Shown here: positions 32,968 through 41,204 of the stretch, in pieces
Position numbering within the stretch: the first letter of the stretch is position 1
Layout: every line of letters starts with the position of its first letter
From: Oscillospiraceae bacterium
GTDB lineage: Bacteria > Bacillota > Clostridia > Oscillospirales > Acutalibacteraceae
Length of the DNA: 64,000 bases
Direction: 5' to 3'
Assembly: GCA_902792985.1 (NCBI GenBank)
Contig: CADBBT010000032.1
Coordinates: forward strand, 1-64,000
Position numbers and translations under genes: made by a program
Notes under the pieces: generated by a model
Database searches by the model: none
Told to the model about the DNA's origin: nothing
The model's input: only the letters and a program-made list of their open reading frames with translations

Positions 32968-33774
32968 ATGGTTGAATTTGATTTCAAAGAAAAATATGGG
33001 TTTGACGATCTGCTGCGCATCATGGAAATCTTGCGTGCGCCGGGCGGCTGCCCCTGGGATCGTGAACAGACCCACGCGTCGATCAAGCAGTCTTTCATCG
33101 AAGAAACCTACGAAGTGATCGAAGCGATCAACAAGGACGACAAGGTCCTGCTTTGCGAGGAGCTCGGTGATGTGCTGCTGCAGGTCGCGTTCCACGCGCA
33201 GATGGAAAAGGAAGCCGGCGTGTTCGATATGTCGAACGTCTGCGACGGCATCTGTAAAAAGCTGATCGAGCGCCATCCGCATGTTTTCGGCGAGGTACAG
33301 GTTGCCTCAAGCGCCGAGGTGCTCGATAATTGGGACACCATCAAGCGCAAGAGCAAACAGCAGGCCACGCAGGGCGAAGCGATGCAAAAGATCCCGCTGG
33401 AACTTCCGGCGCTGATGCGTGCGCAAAAGCTGCAAAGCAAAGCCAAAAAAGCCGGTTTTGATTGGGACGACGTCTCCGGCGCCTATGACGCGCTGCAAAA
33501 GGAGATCACCGAGCTTCGGCAGGCACAGGCGGAAGGCGACGGCGCAAAAATGCAGGACGAGCTCGGCGACGTGCTGTTTTCCGCGGTGAACATCGCGCGC
33601 TTTCTGGATGTGGACGCGGAGCAGGCGCTCATGGGCGCAAACGACAAATTCATGACGCGATATCTGCTTGTGGAAAAGCTGGCGCAGTCGCGCGGCATCA
33701 ACATGAAGGAAACGCCGATTGAAGAACTGGACAAGCTTTGGGACGAAGCCAAAGCACAACTTCGATCCAACTAA
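32968..33774 (+). CDS. mazG: Nucleoside triphosphate pyrophosphohydrolase MazG
   Basis: House-cleaning enzyme that hydrolyses (d)NTPs to monophosphates and pyrophosphate; 268 residues with two MazG domains. The first shows [23 protein letters not shown] and [15 protein letters not shown] (metal-binding E-E-x-x-D type), the second [17 protein letters not shown]. The linker ends in GFDWDD. It follows the flippase gene by 22 bases with an AGAAGG site. A small hairpin, AAGGGA-AAC-TCCCTT, lies just after the stop, before hup. Confidence 0.95.
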   Translation: MVEFDFKEKYGFDDLLRIMEILRAPGGCPWDREQTHASIKQSFIEETYEVIEAINKDDKVLLCEELGDVLLQVAFHAQMEKEAGVFDMSNVCDGICKKLIERHPHVFGEVQVASSAEVLDNWDTIKRKSKQQATQGEAMQKIPLELPALMRAQKLQSKAKKAGFDWDDVSGAYDALQKEITELRQAQAEGDGAKMQDELGDVLFSAVNIARFLDVDAEQALMGANDKFMTRYLLVEKLAQSRGINMKETPIEELDKLWDEAKAQLRSN

Positions 33775-33818
33775 GGGAAACTCCCTTGTGGAAAATATAT
33801 TTACTGGAGGACTTTCAA

Positions 33819-34091
33819 ATGAATAAAGTCGAATTGATCAACGCAGTTGCAGAAAAAACAGGACTGACCAAGAAGGACGCTGACAAGGCTGTTGCCGCTG
33901 TCATCGCTTCCATCGAAGAATCCCTCAAAGCGGGCGAAAAAGTTCAGCTCATCGGCTTCGGCACGTTCGAAGTGAAAGAAAGAGCCGCAAGAACCGGACG
34001 CAATCCCCAGACCGGTGCTGCTGTTGAAATCGCTGCTTCCAAGGTTCCTGCTTTTAAAGCCGGCGCTGCGCTCAAGAATGCACTGAAATAA
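33819..34091 (+). CDS. hup: HU family DNA-binding protein
   Basis: Histone-like nucleoid protein, 90 residues, the standard HU length. [25 protein letters not shown] opens the dimerisation helices; [21 protein letters not shown] is the DNA-binding beta-arm, with the intercalating proline in RNPQTG. TGGAGG stands seven bases before the ATG at 33819; upstream codons in the same frame belong to no plausible longer protein. Base usage differs slightly from the neighbours, with many GCT and GTT codons, as expected for a highly expressed gene. A large branched terminator follows. Confidence 0.96.
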   Translation: MNKVELINAVAEKTGLTKKDADKAVAAVIASIEESLKAGEKVQLIGFGTFEVKERAARTGRNPQTGAAVEIAASKVPAFKAGAALKNALK

Positions 34092-34107
34092 GGCAAAAGA
34101 CTGTTTG

Positions 34108-34172
34108 GGGTTGCCAACGGGCGCCTGCAGAGGAATTCTTCCGCTGCGGTTGTCTTACGGGCGACCCTTTTT
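34108..34172 (+). terminator. Branched terminator of hup
   Basis: GGGTTGCC (34108-34115) pairs with GGCGACCC (34160-34167) and is followed by five T. The 44-base loop carries its own hairpin, GCAGAGGAA (34127-34135) / TTCCGCTGC (34139-34147) with one mismatch, making it larger than ordinary terminators here. Confidence 0.7.
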
Positions 34173-34226
34173 CTTATTCAACCACAGTCTCCGGAAAAAC
34201 CGGCGGCTGCAGAAGGAGCGAAAACG

Positions 34227-34469
34227 ATGCGTTTGGATAAATATCTCAAAGTTTCGCGCATCATCAAACGCAGAACCGTTGCGAATGAAGTGTGCGACGC
34301 AAAGCGCGTGCAGGTGAATGGCAAGGTTGCCCGCGCGTCTTATGACGTGAAGGTCGGCGACGTGATCGAGATCCAGATGGGCGAACATCTGCTGCGCGCA
34401 AAGGTGCTGCTTGTCAGCGAACATGTAACAAAAGCGGACGCTTCCGCGATGTATGAAATTTTAAACTGA
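34227..34469 (+). CDS. rqcP: S4-domain RNA-binding protein RqcP (YabO/Hsp15-like)
   Basis: An 80-residue protein consisting almost wholly of an S4 domain: MRLDKYLKVSRIIKRRTVANEVCDAKRVQVNGKVA, then VKVGDVIEIQMG. YabO-type proteins act in ribosome-associated quality control, helping RqcH add alanine tails to stalled chains on free large subunits. Its place after mazG and hup matches the YabO position in other Firmicutes. AGAAGGAG precedes the ATG. The stop overlaps an ATG of the next frame (TGATG). Confidence 0.92.
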   Translation: MRLDKYLKVSRIIKRRTVANEVCDAKRVQVNGKVARASYDVKVGDVIEIQMGEHLLRAKVLLVSEHVTKADASAMYEILN

Positions 34470-34486
34470 TGTTCGGAGGGAACGAG

Positions 34487-35845
34487 ATGGAGCTTCATGT
34501 TTTACCGAAACCGAATCATTTGGAACTGCTCGGCGGCACACGAACCCTTTTGCCGGAGGACCTGCGGCTGAAACAAAACGCCGCGCTTCCCCCGGAGGGC
34601 TACCGCCTGGCGATCACGCAAAGCGAAGCTGTGCTGGAATATGCCACAGACGCCGGCGCGTATTACGGAAAGCAGACGCTGCAGCAGCTGCGGCAGCCGG
34701 ACGGCACGGTGCCGCTTGTGAAAATCGATGACGCACCTGCGTTTGCGTGGCGCGGATTCATGATCGATTCCTCGCGTCACATTCAGACCGTTGAGGAGAT
34801 CAAAGCCTTCATCGAGGCCGCCGCGTCGTTCAAGTGCAACGTTTTTCACTGGCATCTGTGCGACGATCCCGGCTGGCGGCTGGAAAGCACGCGCTACCCG
34901 CTGCTCACCTCGGTCGGCGCATGGCGTGACGGCTGGGGCTTCGGCAATCCCAACCCCGCGCGCTACGGCGGCTATTTCAGCAAAGCGCAGATCCGTGATA
35001 TCATTGACTTTTGCGCCGAACGGTTTATCACCGTTGTGCCGGAGTTCGATATCCCCGGCCATTCCTCTGCGGCGATCAAGGCATATCCGTCTTTGTCCTG
35101 CACAGGGGAGGACGTCGATGTGACAACGAAAGCCGGTGTGTTCAGCAATGTTTTATGCCCCGGCAAGGAGGCGACATTTGATTTTTGCTTCGGCGTGCTC
35201 GAAGAGATCATGGAGCTTTTCCCGGGACAATACATCCACATCGGCGGCGACGAAGTGCCGCGAGATCACTGGGACGCCTGCCCGGCCTGTCAGGCGCGCA
35301 TCAAAAACGAAGGGCTCAAAAACAGCGACGAGCTGCAGGGCTACTTCACACGGCGTATCGCGGAATTCCTGACCGCCCACGGCAAAACGCCGATCGGCTG
35401 GAACGAGGTGCTGCATGTGGAACACCCGACACGCTCTATGGTCGCAACCAAATGGTGGGATCCGCAAAACTGCTGCGACGCCTTTGCAAACAACGGCGGC
35501 AAGGTCATCATGGAGGAGACGTCGCACGTCTATCTGGACTACGATTATCACAGAACGCCGCTCAGACAGACCTACAGCTACGATCCCTTACCCGAAACGC
35601 TGACCGAAACCGGCAAACAAAACGTCCTCGGTGTGGAAGCGCCGATCTGGACGGAATGGGTCGAAACCTTTGCGCGCATGTGCTATATGTGTTTCCCGCG
35701 TCTTGCTGCGCTGGCGGAAGTCGGCTGGACGGAAAAGGGCGAAAAAGACTATGAAGATTTCAAACGCCGCATTCGCGCAAAACGGGAACCTCTGCTTGCT
35801 CTTGGCGTGAAAATGGCGCCGGAGACCGACTGGGATCCGGAATAA
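34487..35845 (+). CDS. Beta-N-acetylhexosaminidase (GH20)
   Basis: Glycoside hydrolase family 20 enzyme of 452 residues, which releases terminal N-acetylhexosamines by substrate-assisted catalysis. No signal peptide, so it probably works in the cytosol on imported glycans. RGFMIDSSRHIQTVEEIK and NVFHWHLCDDPGWRLES define the start of the barrel; HIGGDEVPRDHW holds the catalytic Asp255-Glu256 pair. An ATG at 34469 exists, but GGAGG at 34476-34480 directs translation to 34487. It heads a cluster of phosphoesterases, GH4 and a sugar kinase. Confidence 0.93.
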   Translation: MELHVLPKPNHLELLGGTRTLLPEDLRLKQNAALPPEGYRLAITQSEAVLEYATDAGAYYGKQTLQQLRQPDGTVPLVKIDDAPAFAWRGFMIDSSRHIQTVEEIKAFIEAAASFKCNVFHWHLCDDPGWRLESTRYPLLTSVGAWRDGWGFGNPNPARYGGYFSKAQIRDIIDFCAERFITVVPEFDIPGHSSAAIKAYPSLSCTGEDVDVTTKAGVFSNVLCPGKEATFDFCFGVLEEIMELFPGQYIHIGGDEVPRDHWDACPACQARIKNEGLKNSDELQGYFTRRIAEFLTAHGKTPIGWNEVLHVEHPTRSMVATKWWDPQNCCDAFANNGGKVIMEETSHVYLDYDYHRTPLRQTYSYDPLPETLTETGKQNVLGVEAPIWTEWVETFARMCYMCFPRLAALAEVGWTEKGEKDYEDFKRRIRAKREPLLALGVKMAPETDWDPE

Positions 35846-35865
35846 AATAATAAAAAACGGCGCTG

Positions 35866-35887
35866 TTTGCTGGACATTTGTTGGACA
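35866..35887. repeat. Tandem 11-base direct repeat before the phosphoesterase gene
   Basis: TTTGCTGGACA (35866-35876) and TTTGTTGGACA (35877-35887) differ at one base. A TATGAT at 35896-35901 could be a -10 box, with TGGACA 19 bases upstream as a weak -35, so the repeat may be a regulator site. Confidence 0.4.
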
Positions 35888-35930
35888 CGCCGTGTTATGA
35901 TCTCAAAAAAATTCAAAACGGAGGCGCAAT

Positions 35931-37046
35931 ATGAATCTGTTTGTTCTTTTGATTTTACTTTTCGCCGCATCGGAAGCGGTCTTGACCTTGATCCAGTTCT
36001 TTATGAGAAAACGCAAAGTGAAGCCCTGGCTGCGTGCGGTGCTGATCGTTGTAAAACTGCTTGTTGCAATTGCGTTTGCCGTGCTTGTTCTGGCCGGACC
36101 CGTCCAGCTTCGCATCGTACAGCCGCTGATGATGGCTGCGTATGTCGCGCTGTTTGCGGATGGCATTGCCGACGCACTGTACAGCATCATCTGCCTGATC
36201 CGCAAAAAGGAACATTGCTTTTCCGTCGAAAAGGTGATCGGCCTTGTGTTCGGCGTGGCATTTCTGGTGTACGGCATTTTGAATATGCAGACCGTGACGC
36301 CGCACACGCATACCTATACTTCCGAAAAGCTTAAAAGTGAACATAAGATCGTCTTTGCCGCGGATATCCACGTCGGTTCCGCGCAGCCGTTTTCTGTGAC
36401 GGAAAAGACGGTGAAGGATATGCAGAAAGAACTGCCGGATGCTGTGATCCTCGGCGGGGATATCACCGACGATTATACGACAAAGGAAGAGATGGAAGCG
36501 ACTTTCGCGCTCTTTAAGGATTTCGGCTGCCCGGTGTATTACATCTTCGGCAACCATGACCTGCAGCCGCACGCGCAGTACGCGAACGGTCAGCAGTTCA
36601 CCGAACAGGAGATGGCGCAGGCGATGAGCGAAAACGGCGTGATGATCCTGCGCGATTCCTATGCGCAGATCGGTTCGGATGTGCTGCTGCTCGGCCGCGA
36701 GGATATCTCCGCGGGAGACAACCGCATGAAAGCGGAAGACATCATCAACCCGCTGCCGGAGGCCTATCTGATCGTTGCGGACCATCAGCCGGGGCAGGCG
36801 AAGGAAAACGCCGGAATCGGTATGGATCTGCAGCTTTCCGGTCATACCCACGCAGGTCAGCTCTTCCCGCTCAAGTGGCTCTATGCGCTCATCGGCGGCT
36901 ATGTCTACGGCGATTATGAAGTCGGCGACGCGATTTTGAACGTCAGCGCCGGCGCCTGCGGCTGGAGACTGCCGCTGCGCACGGAAGCGCATTGCAACTA
37001 TGAAGTCATCACGTTGAAACCTGCACCGGCATCGGCCGAACAGTGA
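35931..37046 (+). CDS. Membrane-bound metallophosphoesterase (YaeI/YkuE-like)
   Basis: A 371-residue protein: three or four membrane helices in the first about 120 residues, then a calcineurin-like phosphoesterase domain. The dimetal motifs are FAADIHVG (DxH), LGGDITDD (GD), FGNHDLQ (GNHD), VADHQPG and LSGHTHAGQLFPL (GHxH), the last with the family-typical AGQ extension. Related proteins include lipid and UDP-sugar phosphoesterases. A GGAGG site precedes the ATG. It ends 13 bases before the next gene, another phosphoesterase of different type. Confidence 0.88.
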   Translation: MNLFVLLILLFAASEAVLTLIQFFMRKRKVKPWLRAVLIVVKLLVAIAFAVLVLAGPVQLRIVQPLMMAAYVALFADGIADALYSIICLIRKKEHCFSVEKVIGLVFGVAFLVYGILNMQTVTPHTHTYTSEKLKSEHKIVFAADIHVGSAQPFSVTEKTVKDMQKELPDAVILGGDITDDYTTKEEMEATFALFKDFGCPVYYIFGNHDLQPHAQYANGQQFTEQEMAQAMSENGVMILRDSYAQIGSDVLLLGREDISAGDNRMKAEDIINPLPEAYLIVADHQPGQAKENAGIGMDLQLSGHTHAGQLFPLKWLYALIGGYVYGDYEVGDAILNVSAGACGWRLPLRTEAHCNYEVITLKPAPASAEQ

Positions 37047-37059
37047 GGAGCCCGAATTG

Positions 37060-38154
37060 ATGGAAGAAGGCAAAATAATGATGGAAACTCCGGTCGTTTA
37101 TGCTGTTGGAAACACATACCAGATTCTGTTTTATCTGACGCACGACGCCTATGCGTCGGTGAAGATCGGAGAAACGGTGTTCGACGACGCTGTCTGCGGC
37201 AATATGCGATCGCTGCCGGGCATGCGGCGCATCTGTGTGCCGCAAGCGCTTTTGAACAGTGCCGGAGCATATACGCTGCGGCTCGAACGCATCGAAGCGC
37301 GGCTGTGCTATCGGACCAAAACGATCGCTGTTGAAGAGACGACCTATCCGTTTGTGCCCGTGAAGCAAAACGGCGAAGCGCGCGCGTATATGATCGGCGA
37401 CGCGCACGGGAACATCGACGGCGCAATCAAAGCTGCAAAGCAGAGCGGCGCATTCGACTTTTTGATCGTCAACGGCGACATCGGCGAATCTGCTGACGAA
37501 GCGCAGATGCTGCAGTCCCACGAACTCGCGTCGCGTTTGACCGGCGGGTCAAAGCCGGTCGTCTATGCGCGCGGAAACCACGAAAACCGCGGCGCTGCGG
37601 CGGAGATCTTGCCGCAGTATATCCCGCTGCGCGACGGGTGCACCTATTACACGTTCCGTCTGGGCGGCATCTGGGGGATCGTGCTCGACTGCGGCGAGGA
37701 TAAGACAGACGATCATCCCGAATACGGCGGCGCGGCGCGCTTTTATGATTTCCGTTTGCGGCAAACGGCGTATCTGCGGCAGGTGATCGCTGCGGCAAAC
37801 ACGGAATTTGCTGCCGCGGACGTCAAGCACCGTATCTGCGTGGTGCATACCCAATTCCCGCGCACGCAGGAGCCATTGTTCGATATTGAACGCGAGCTTT
37901 ACCAGATCTGGTGCGATCTGCTGGATGAAATGGGCGTGGAGCTGATCCTTTCGGCGCATATGCATTGCTATCAATATCTGCTTCCCGGGGACTCCGATCT
38001 GCGGCTGCAAACGCATTGTCCGCTGCTGATCGGCACATGGAACGGCGCAGGCGTGATCGGTGGAAGCAAGGTGGTCTTTGAAAAAGAGAACATCTGCTTT
38101 TCCTGTAAAACAAGCGACGGGATCACGCGATTGGAAGGGAAGCTCTATGATTAA
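37060..38154 (+). CDS. Metallophosphoesterase with N-terminal beta-domain
   Basis: A 364-residue cytosolic-looking protein. Residues 1-105 form a beta-rich domain resembling the Ig/fibronectin-like module of purple acid phosphatases. The phosphoesterase domain has MIGDAHGN (DxH), VNGDIGE (GD), YARGNHENR (GNHE rather than GNHD), VVHTQFP and SAHMHCYQ (AHxH). The start is chosen at ATG 37060, behind GAGGAG; an in-frame TTG one codon upstream and an ATG at 37078 are alternatives. It overlaps the HAD gene by eight bases. Substrate unknown. Confidence 0.8.
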   Translation: MEEGKIMMETPVVYAVGNTYQILFYLTHDAYASVKIGETVFDDAVCGNMRSLPGMRRICVPQALLNSAGAYTLRLERIEARLCYRTKTIAVEETTYPFVPVKQNGEARAYMIGDAHGNIDGAIKAAKQSGAFDFLIVNGDIGESADEAQMLQSHELASRLTGGSKPVVYARGNHENRGAAAEILPQYIPLRDGCTYYTFRLGGIWGIVLDCGEDKTDDHPEYGGAARFYDFRLRQTAYLRQVIAAANTEFAAADVKHRICVVHTQFPRTQEPLFDIERELYQIWCDLLDEMGVELILSAHMHCYQYLLPGDSDLRLQTHCPLLIGTWNGAGVIGGSKVVFEKENICFSCKTSDGITRLEGKLYD

Positions 38155-38743
38155 AAATATTGTATTCGATCTGGGCCGGGTGCTGGTCGATTTTGTTCCG
38201 GACGATTATCTGCGTTCTTTCGGCTTTGACGAAGCGACGGTGCGGGCGCTGTGGGAAAAAGTCTTCGGACCCGATTGGCGCTTTTATGACCGCGGCGATT
38301 TTGCAAGCGTGACGGAGCTGCGCGATTATCTGGCCGAAAAGCACCCGGAATACGCCGAAGCGATCCACCGTGTTTTGCACACTGACTGGGTGCGGATGCA
38401 CACGCTCAAAGCGGAGTCTGCGACATATCTGCATGAGCTTAAACAACGAGGCTTTTGCATTTTCGTGCTTTCCAATATCGCACAAGACTCATATGAATAT
38501 GTGCGCGGCTACGACTTTTTCGGCGAGGTGGACGGCGGTGTGTTCTCTTATCAGGAGCATGTGATCAAGCCCGACGAACGAATCTATCAAATTCTGCTGG
38601 AGCGTTATGCGCTTTTGCCGCAGGAAACGCTGTTTTTTGACGACAACGCCGAAAACATCGCCGCCGCGCAAAAGCTCGGGATCCACGGCATTGTCTTTAC
38701 GAATCTGCCCGAAGCGAAAGCTCAGGCGGAAAAACTACTTTGA
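38147..38743 (+). CDS. HAD superfamily hydrolase (HAD-IA)
   Basis: Haloacid-dehalogenase-type phosphatase, 198 residues. Motif I is VFDLGRVLVDF: the nucleophile Asp is present, but the second Asp of DxD is replaced by Gly-Arg, as in the YihX/HAD-like group (FDLGxVL). Motif II is FVLSNIA, motif III KPDERIYQ, motif IV FFDDNAENI. Such enzymes dephosphorylate sugar phosphates such as alpha-glucose-1-phosphate. GGAAGGG precedes the ATG, and the gene overlaps its neighbour. Confidence 0.87.
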   Translation: MIKNIVFDLGRVLVDFVPDDYLRSFGFDEATVRALWEKVFGPDWRFYDRGDFASVTELRDYLAEKHPEYAEAIHRVLHTDWVRMHTLKAESATYLHELKQRGFCIFVLSNIAQDSYEYVRGYDFFGEVDGGVFSYQEHVIKPDERIYQILLERYALLPQETLFFDDNAENIAAAQKLGIHGIVFTNLPEAKAQAEKLL

Positions 38744-38762
38744 TTTTGAAAGGACCGGTTTT

Positions 38763-40127
38763 ATGAAACTTGCAGTCATCGGCGGAGGCGGCGTGCGCTC
38801 CATGTTCCTTGCAAAGAGCATTGCGCAAAAGGCCGCTGAGCTTCATATGGACGAACTTGTCTTTATGGACAACAACGAAAAGAAACTGAACATCTACGGC
38901 AAAATGGCAAAAGTTGTTGCACAAAAGCTCAACGCCGACCTGCGCTTTACGTTGACCACAGATGCGATCGAAGCGATCACCGGCGCGGACTATGTCATCA
39001 CGACCATCCGCGTGGGCGAGGACGATATGCGCGTGAAGGACGAGCGTATCGCGCTTTCGATGGGTGTGCTCGGACAGGAGACCACCGGCGCGGCGGGTCT
39101 TTCGTTTGCCATGCGCAGCGTGGACGCGCTTTCGGACTATTGCGAAATGGTAAAGCGTTACGCAAAGCCCGGCTGCAAGGTGTTCAATTTCACGAATCCC
39201 GCCGGCGTTGTGTCACAGACACTGCGCGACATGGGCTACGATTTTACCTACGGCATCTGCGACGCGCCCAGCGGTATGCTGCGCACCTTTGAAAAGCTCT
39301 ACGGCGCGCCCGAGGGCAGCGCAAAGGGCGAGGTTTACGGGCTCAACCACCTGTCTTATTTTCAGTCCGTCACCATGAACGGCAGGGAAGTGCTGCAGGA
39401 GCTGATCGAAAACGACCGCGCCTATACCGAAACGGATCTGCGCTATTTTGAAAAATCGCTGCTGCGCGAACGCGGCGCCATTCTTAACGAATATCTCTAT
39501 TATTTCTACTACCGCGAAAAGGCTGTGGCCAACATTCTTGCCGCCCCGCAGACCCGCGGTGAGCAGATCGCGGAGATCAACAAGAAAATGACGGCCGAGC
39601 TGGAACAGCTTGATGTGGAAAAAGAATTTGACAAAGCGCTTGCGATCTTTGAACACTGGTACGGCGAGCGCGAAAACAACTATATGGCGGCGGAATCCGG
39701 CGTGAAACGGCAAACGAAGTGGTCGTTCGACATCTTCGGTCAGGACGACGGCGGCTATGCCGGTGTGGCGCTGAACTTCATCAAGATCGCGCAGAGCGGC
39801 GGTGTGGATTCCATGATCCTCTGCGTGCCGAACGGCGGCGCGATCAACGGACTGCGCGACAGCGATGTGGTGGAGATCACCTGCGACATCAAAGACGGCG
39901 AAGCGATCCCGCACGTTTTCGGCGATGTGGATGAACAAAACCTGGAACTGATCCGCCGCGTGAAGATCTATGAGCGGCTGTCCAGCGAAGCGATCCGCAC
40001 AAAGTCGCGCACCAAGGCGATCGAAGCGCTCACGCTGCATCCGCTCGTGGCGTCCTACAGCCTTGCCACCGCGCTTGTGGACGCGTATCTCGAACACAAC
40101 AAAGACTACATAGGAGCATGGGTATGA
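38763..40127 (+). CDS. Family 4 glycosyl hydrolase (NAD-dependent phospho-glycosidase type)
   Basis: GH4 enzyme of 454 residues, which cleaves glycosides, often 6-phospho-glycosides, through an NAD and metal dependent oxidation/elimination. The N-terminal Rossmann motif is LAVIGGGGVRS. FNFTNPAGVV is the GH4 signature, and GICDAPSG and GLNHLSYF supply the metal Cys and His; Asp follows the Cys where classical 6-phospho-beta-glucosidases have Asn. It overlaps the PfkB kinase gene by four bases, consistent with a kinase acting on the released sugar. Exact substrate unknown. Confidence 0.87.
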   Translation: MKLAVIGGGGVRSMFLAKSIAQKAAELHMDELVFMDNNEKKLNIYGKMAKVVAQKLNADLRFTLTTDAIEAITGADYVITTIRVGEDDMRVKDERIALSMGVLGQETTGAAGLSFAMRSVDALSDYCEMVKRYAKPGCKVFNFTNPAGVVSQTLRDMGYDFTYGICDAPSGMLRTFEKLYGAPEGSAKGEVYGLNHLSYFQSVTMNGREVLQELIENDRAYTETDLRYFEKSLLRERGAILNEYLYYFYYREKAVANILAAPQTRGEQIAEINKKMTAELEQLDVEKEFDKALAIFEHWYGERENNYMAAESGVKRQTKWSFDIFGQDDGGYAGVALNFIKIAQSGGVDSMILCVPNGGAINGLRDSDVVEITCDIKDGEAIPHVFGDVDEQNLELIRRVKIYERLSSEAIRTKSRTKAIEALTLHPLVASYSLATALVDAYLEHNKDYIGAWV

Positions 40128-41044
40128 GTTTTATTGCCGGCGTCGGCATCACCAATGTCGATCTGCTGTATCAGAATATGCCGCGCATCCCGGCTGCCGG
40201 TGAGGAGGTCTATACCGACCGCTTTTCGCTGCAGCTCGGCGGGGGCCTTCCGGCAACGCTGATCAACCTCGGACGGCTCGGCGTTCCGACCAGAATCGCG
40301 ACCGAGCTGGGCGATGATCTGTTTTCCGGCTTTGCAAAAGCGCAGTTTGAAGAAAACCGCGTGCAGCCGATGAACCTTTATCACGGCAGCGATATCCCGC
40401 TCAACATCACCAGCGCGATCATCCTCAAAAACGACCGCAGCTTTATCACTTACGGAAAAAGCGATATGCATCCGGACGATGCGGCAAAGGAAGCGTTTTA
40501 TCAGATGGCAACTGGCGCAAAGCTTTGTTTGATGTCGCCCGGCGGCTTTTTGGACGTCTATCGCAAGCTCAAGGCCGAGGGCACGCTGCTGGTGCTCGAT
40601 ATGGGCTGGGACGATGCACTGAGTTTTGAAAAATACGCTGCGGAATTTGAACTTGCCGATATCTACACGCCTAACCGCAAGGAAGCGCTCAAGCTGACAG
40701 GCTGCGAAACGCCGCTGGAAGCCGCCAAAGCGCTGAAAAAGCATTTTTCGCGCGTGGTCGTAAAGGTCGACAGAGACGGCTGCATCGGCATCGACGAGCA
40801 GGGCGCGTTTTTCTGCAAGAGCGAGGACGCGTTCAAAAATGTGGACAGCACCGGCGCAGGCGACGCGTTTCTTGCCGGGCTGTGCTACGGACTGTATCAC
40901 GACCGTCCGCTGCGCGACTGCGTTGCGTTCGGCAACATCACCGGCGGCAAAGCCGTGACGCAGGTCGGCGCGCTGTCGGCGTATGTGACGGAGCCGGAGC
41001 TGCTGGCGCTTGCCGCAAAGCTGGAATGCACGGCGCTTGACTGA
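40124..41044 (+). CDS. PfkB family carbohydrate kinase
   Basis: Ribokinase-like sugar kinase, 306 residues. Signature 1 is in FSLQLGGGLPATLINLGRLGVPT; signature 2 is NVDSTGAGDAFLAGLCYG, with the catalytic Asp of GAGD. TPNRKEALKLTG is the usual pre-ATP-site segment. Two ATGs are possible; the one at 40118 is only two bases from the GGAG site, so the one at 40124, in an ATGA overlap with the GH4 gene, is chosen. A clear terminator ends the cluster. Confidence 0.9.
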   Translation: MSFIAGVGITNVDLLYQNMPRIPAAGEEVYTDRFSLQLGGGLPATLINLGRLGVPTRIATELGDDLFSGFAKAQFEENRVQPMNLYHGSDIPLNITSAIILKNDRSFITYGKSDMHPDDAAKEAFYQMATGAKLCLMSPGGFLDVYRKLKAEGTLLVLDMGWDDALSFEKYAAEFELADIYTPNRKEALKLTGCETPLEAAKALKKHFSRVVVKVDRDGCIGIDEQGAFFCKSEDAFKNVDSTGAGDAFLAGLCYGLYHDRPLRDCVAFGNITGGKAVTQVGALSAYVTEPELLALAAKLECTALD

Positions 41045-41057
41045 CAAACAGATTGCA

Positions 41058-41087
41058 GGATGCGAACAAAAATCGCATCCTTTTTTT
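41058..41087 (+). terminator. Rho-independent terminator of the sugar-catabolism cluster
   Basis: GGATGCGA (41058-41065) / TCGCATCC (41073-41080), then seven T. Confidence 0.93.
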
Positions 41088-41204
41088 ACTCGAACTTTTG
41101 GTAAAACTGAAAATACAGCATACGATCCGTCCCGATTATACTATAGACAGAACAAAACGGACGAAACCTTTGTAACGACACGGAGAACATCGGGAGGAGA
41201 TCGT

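Noticed and set aside
33738..33818. Longer HU protein starting inside mazG
   Set aside because: The clear TGGAGG site and standard HU N-terminus at 33819 show the true start.
41100..41204. Promoter of the Ser/Thr kinase gene
   Set aside because: TATACT at 41137 is acceptable as -10, but no -35 box fits, so it is not listed as a feature.
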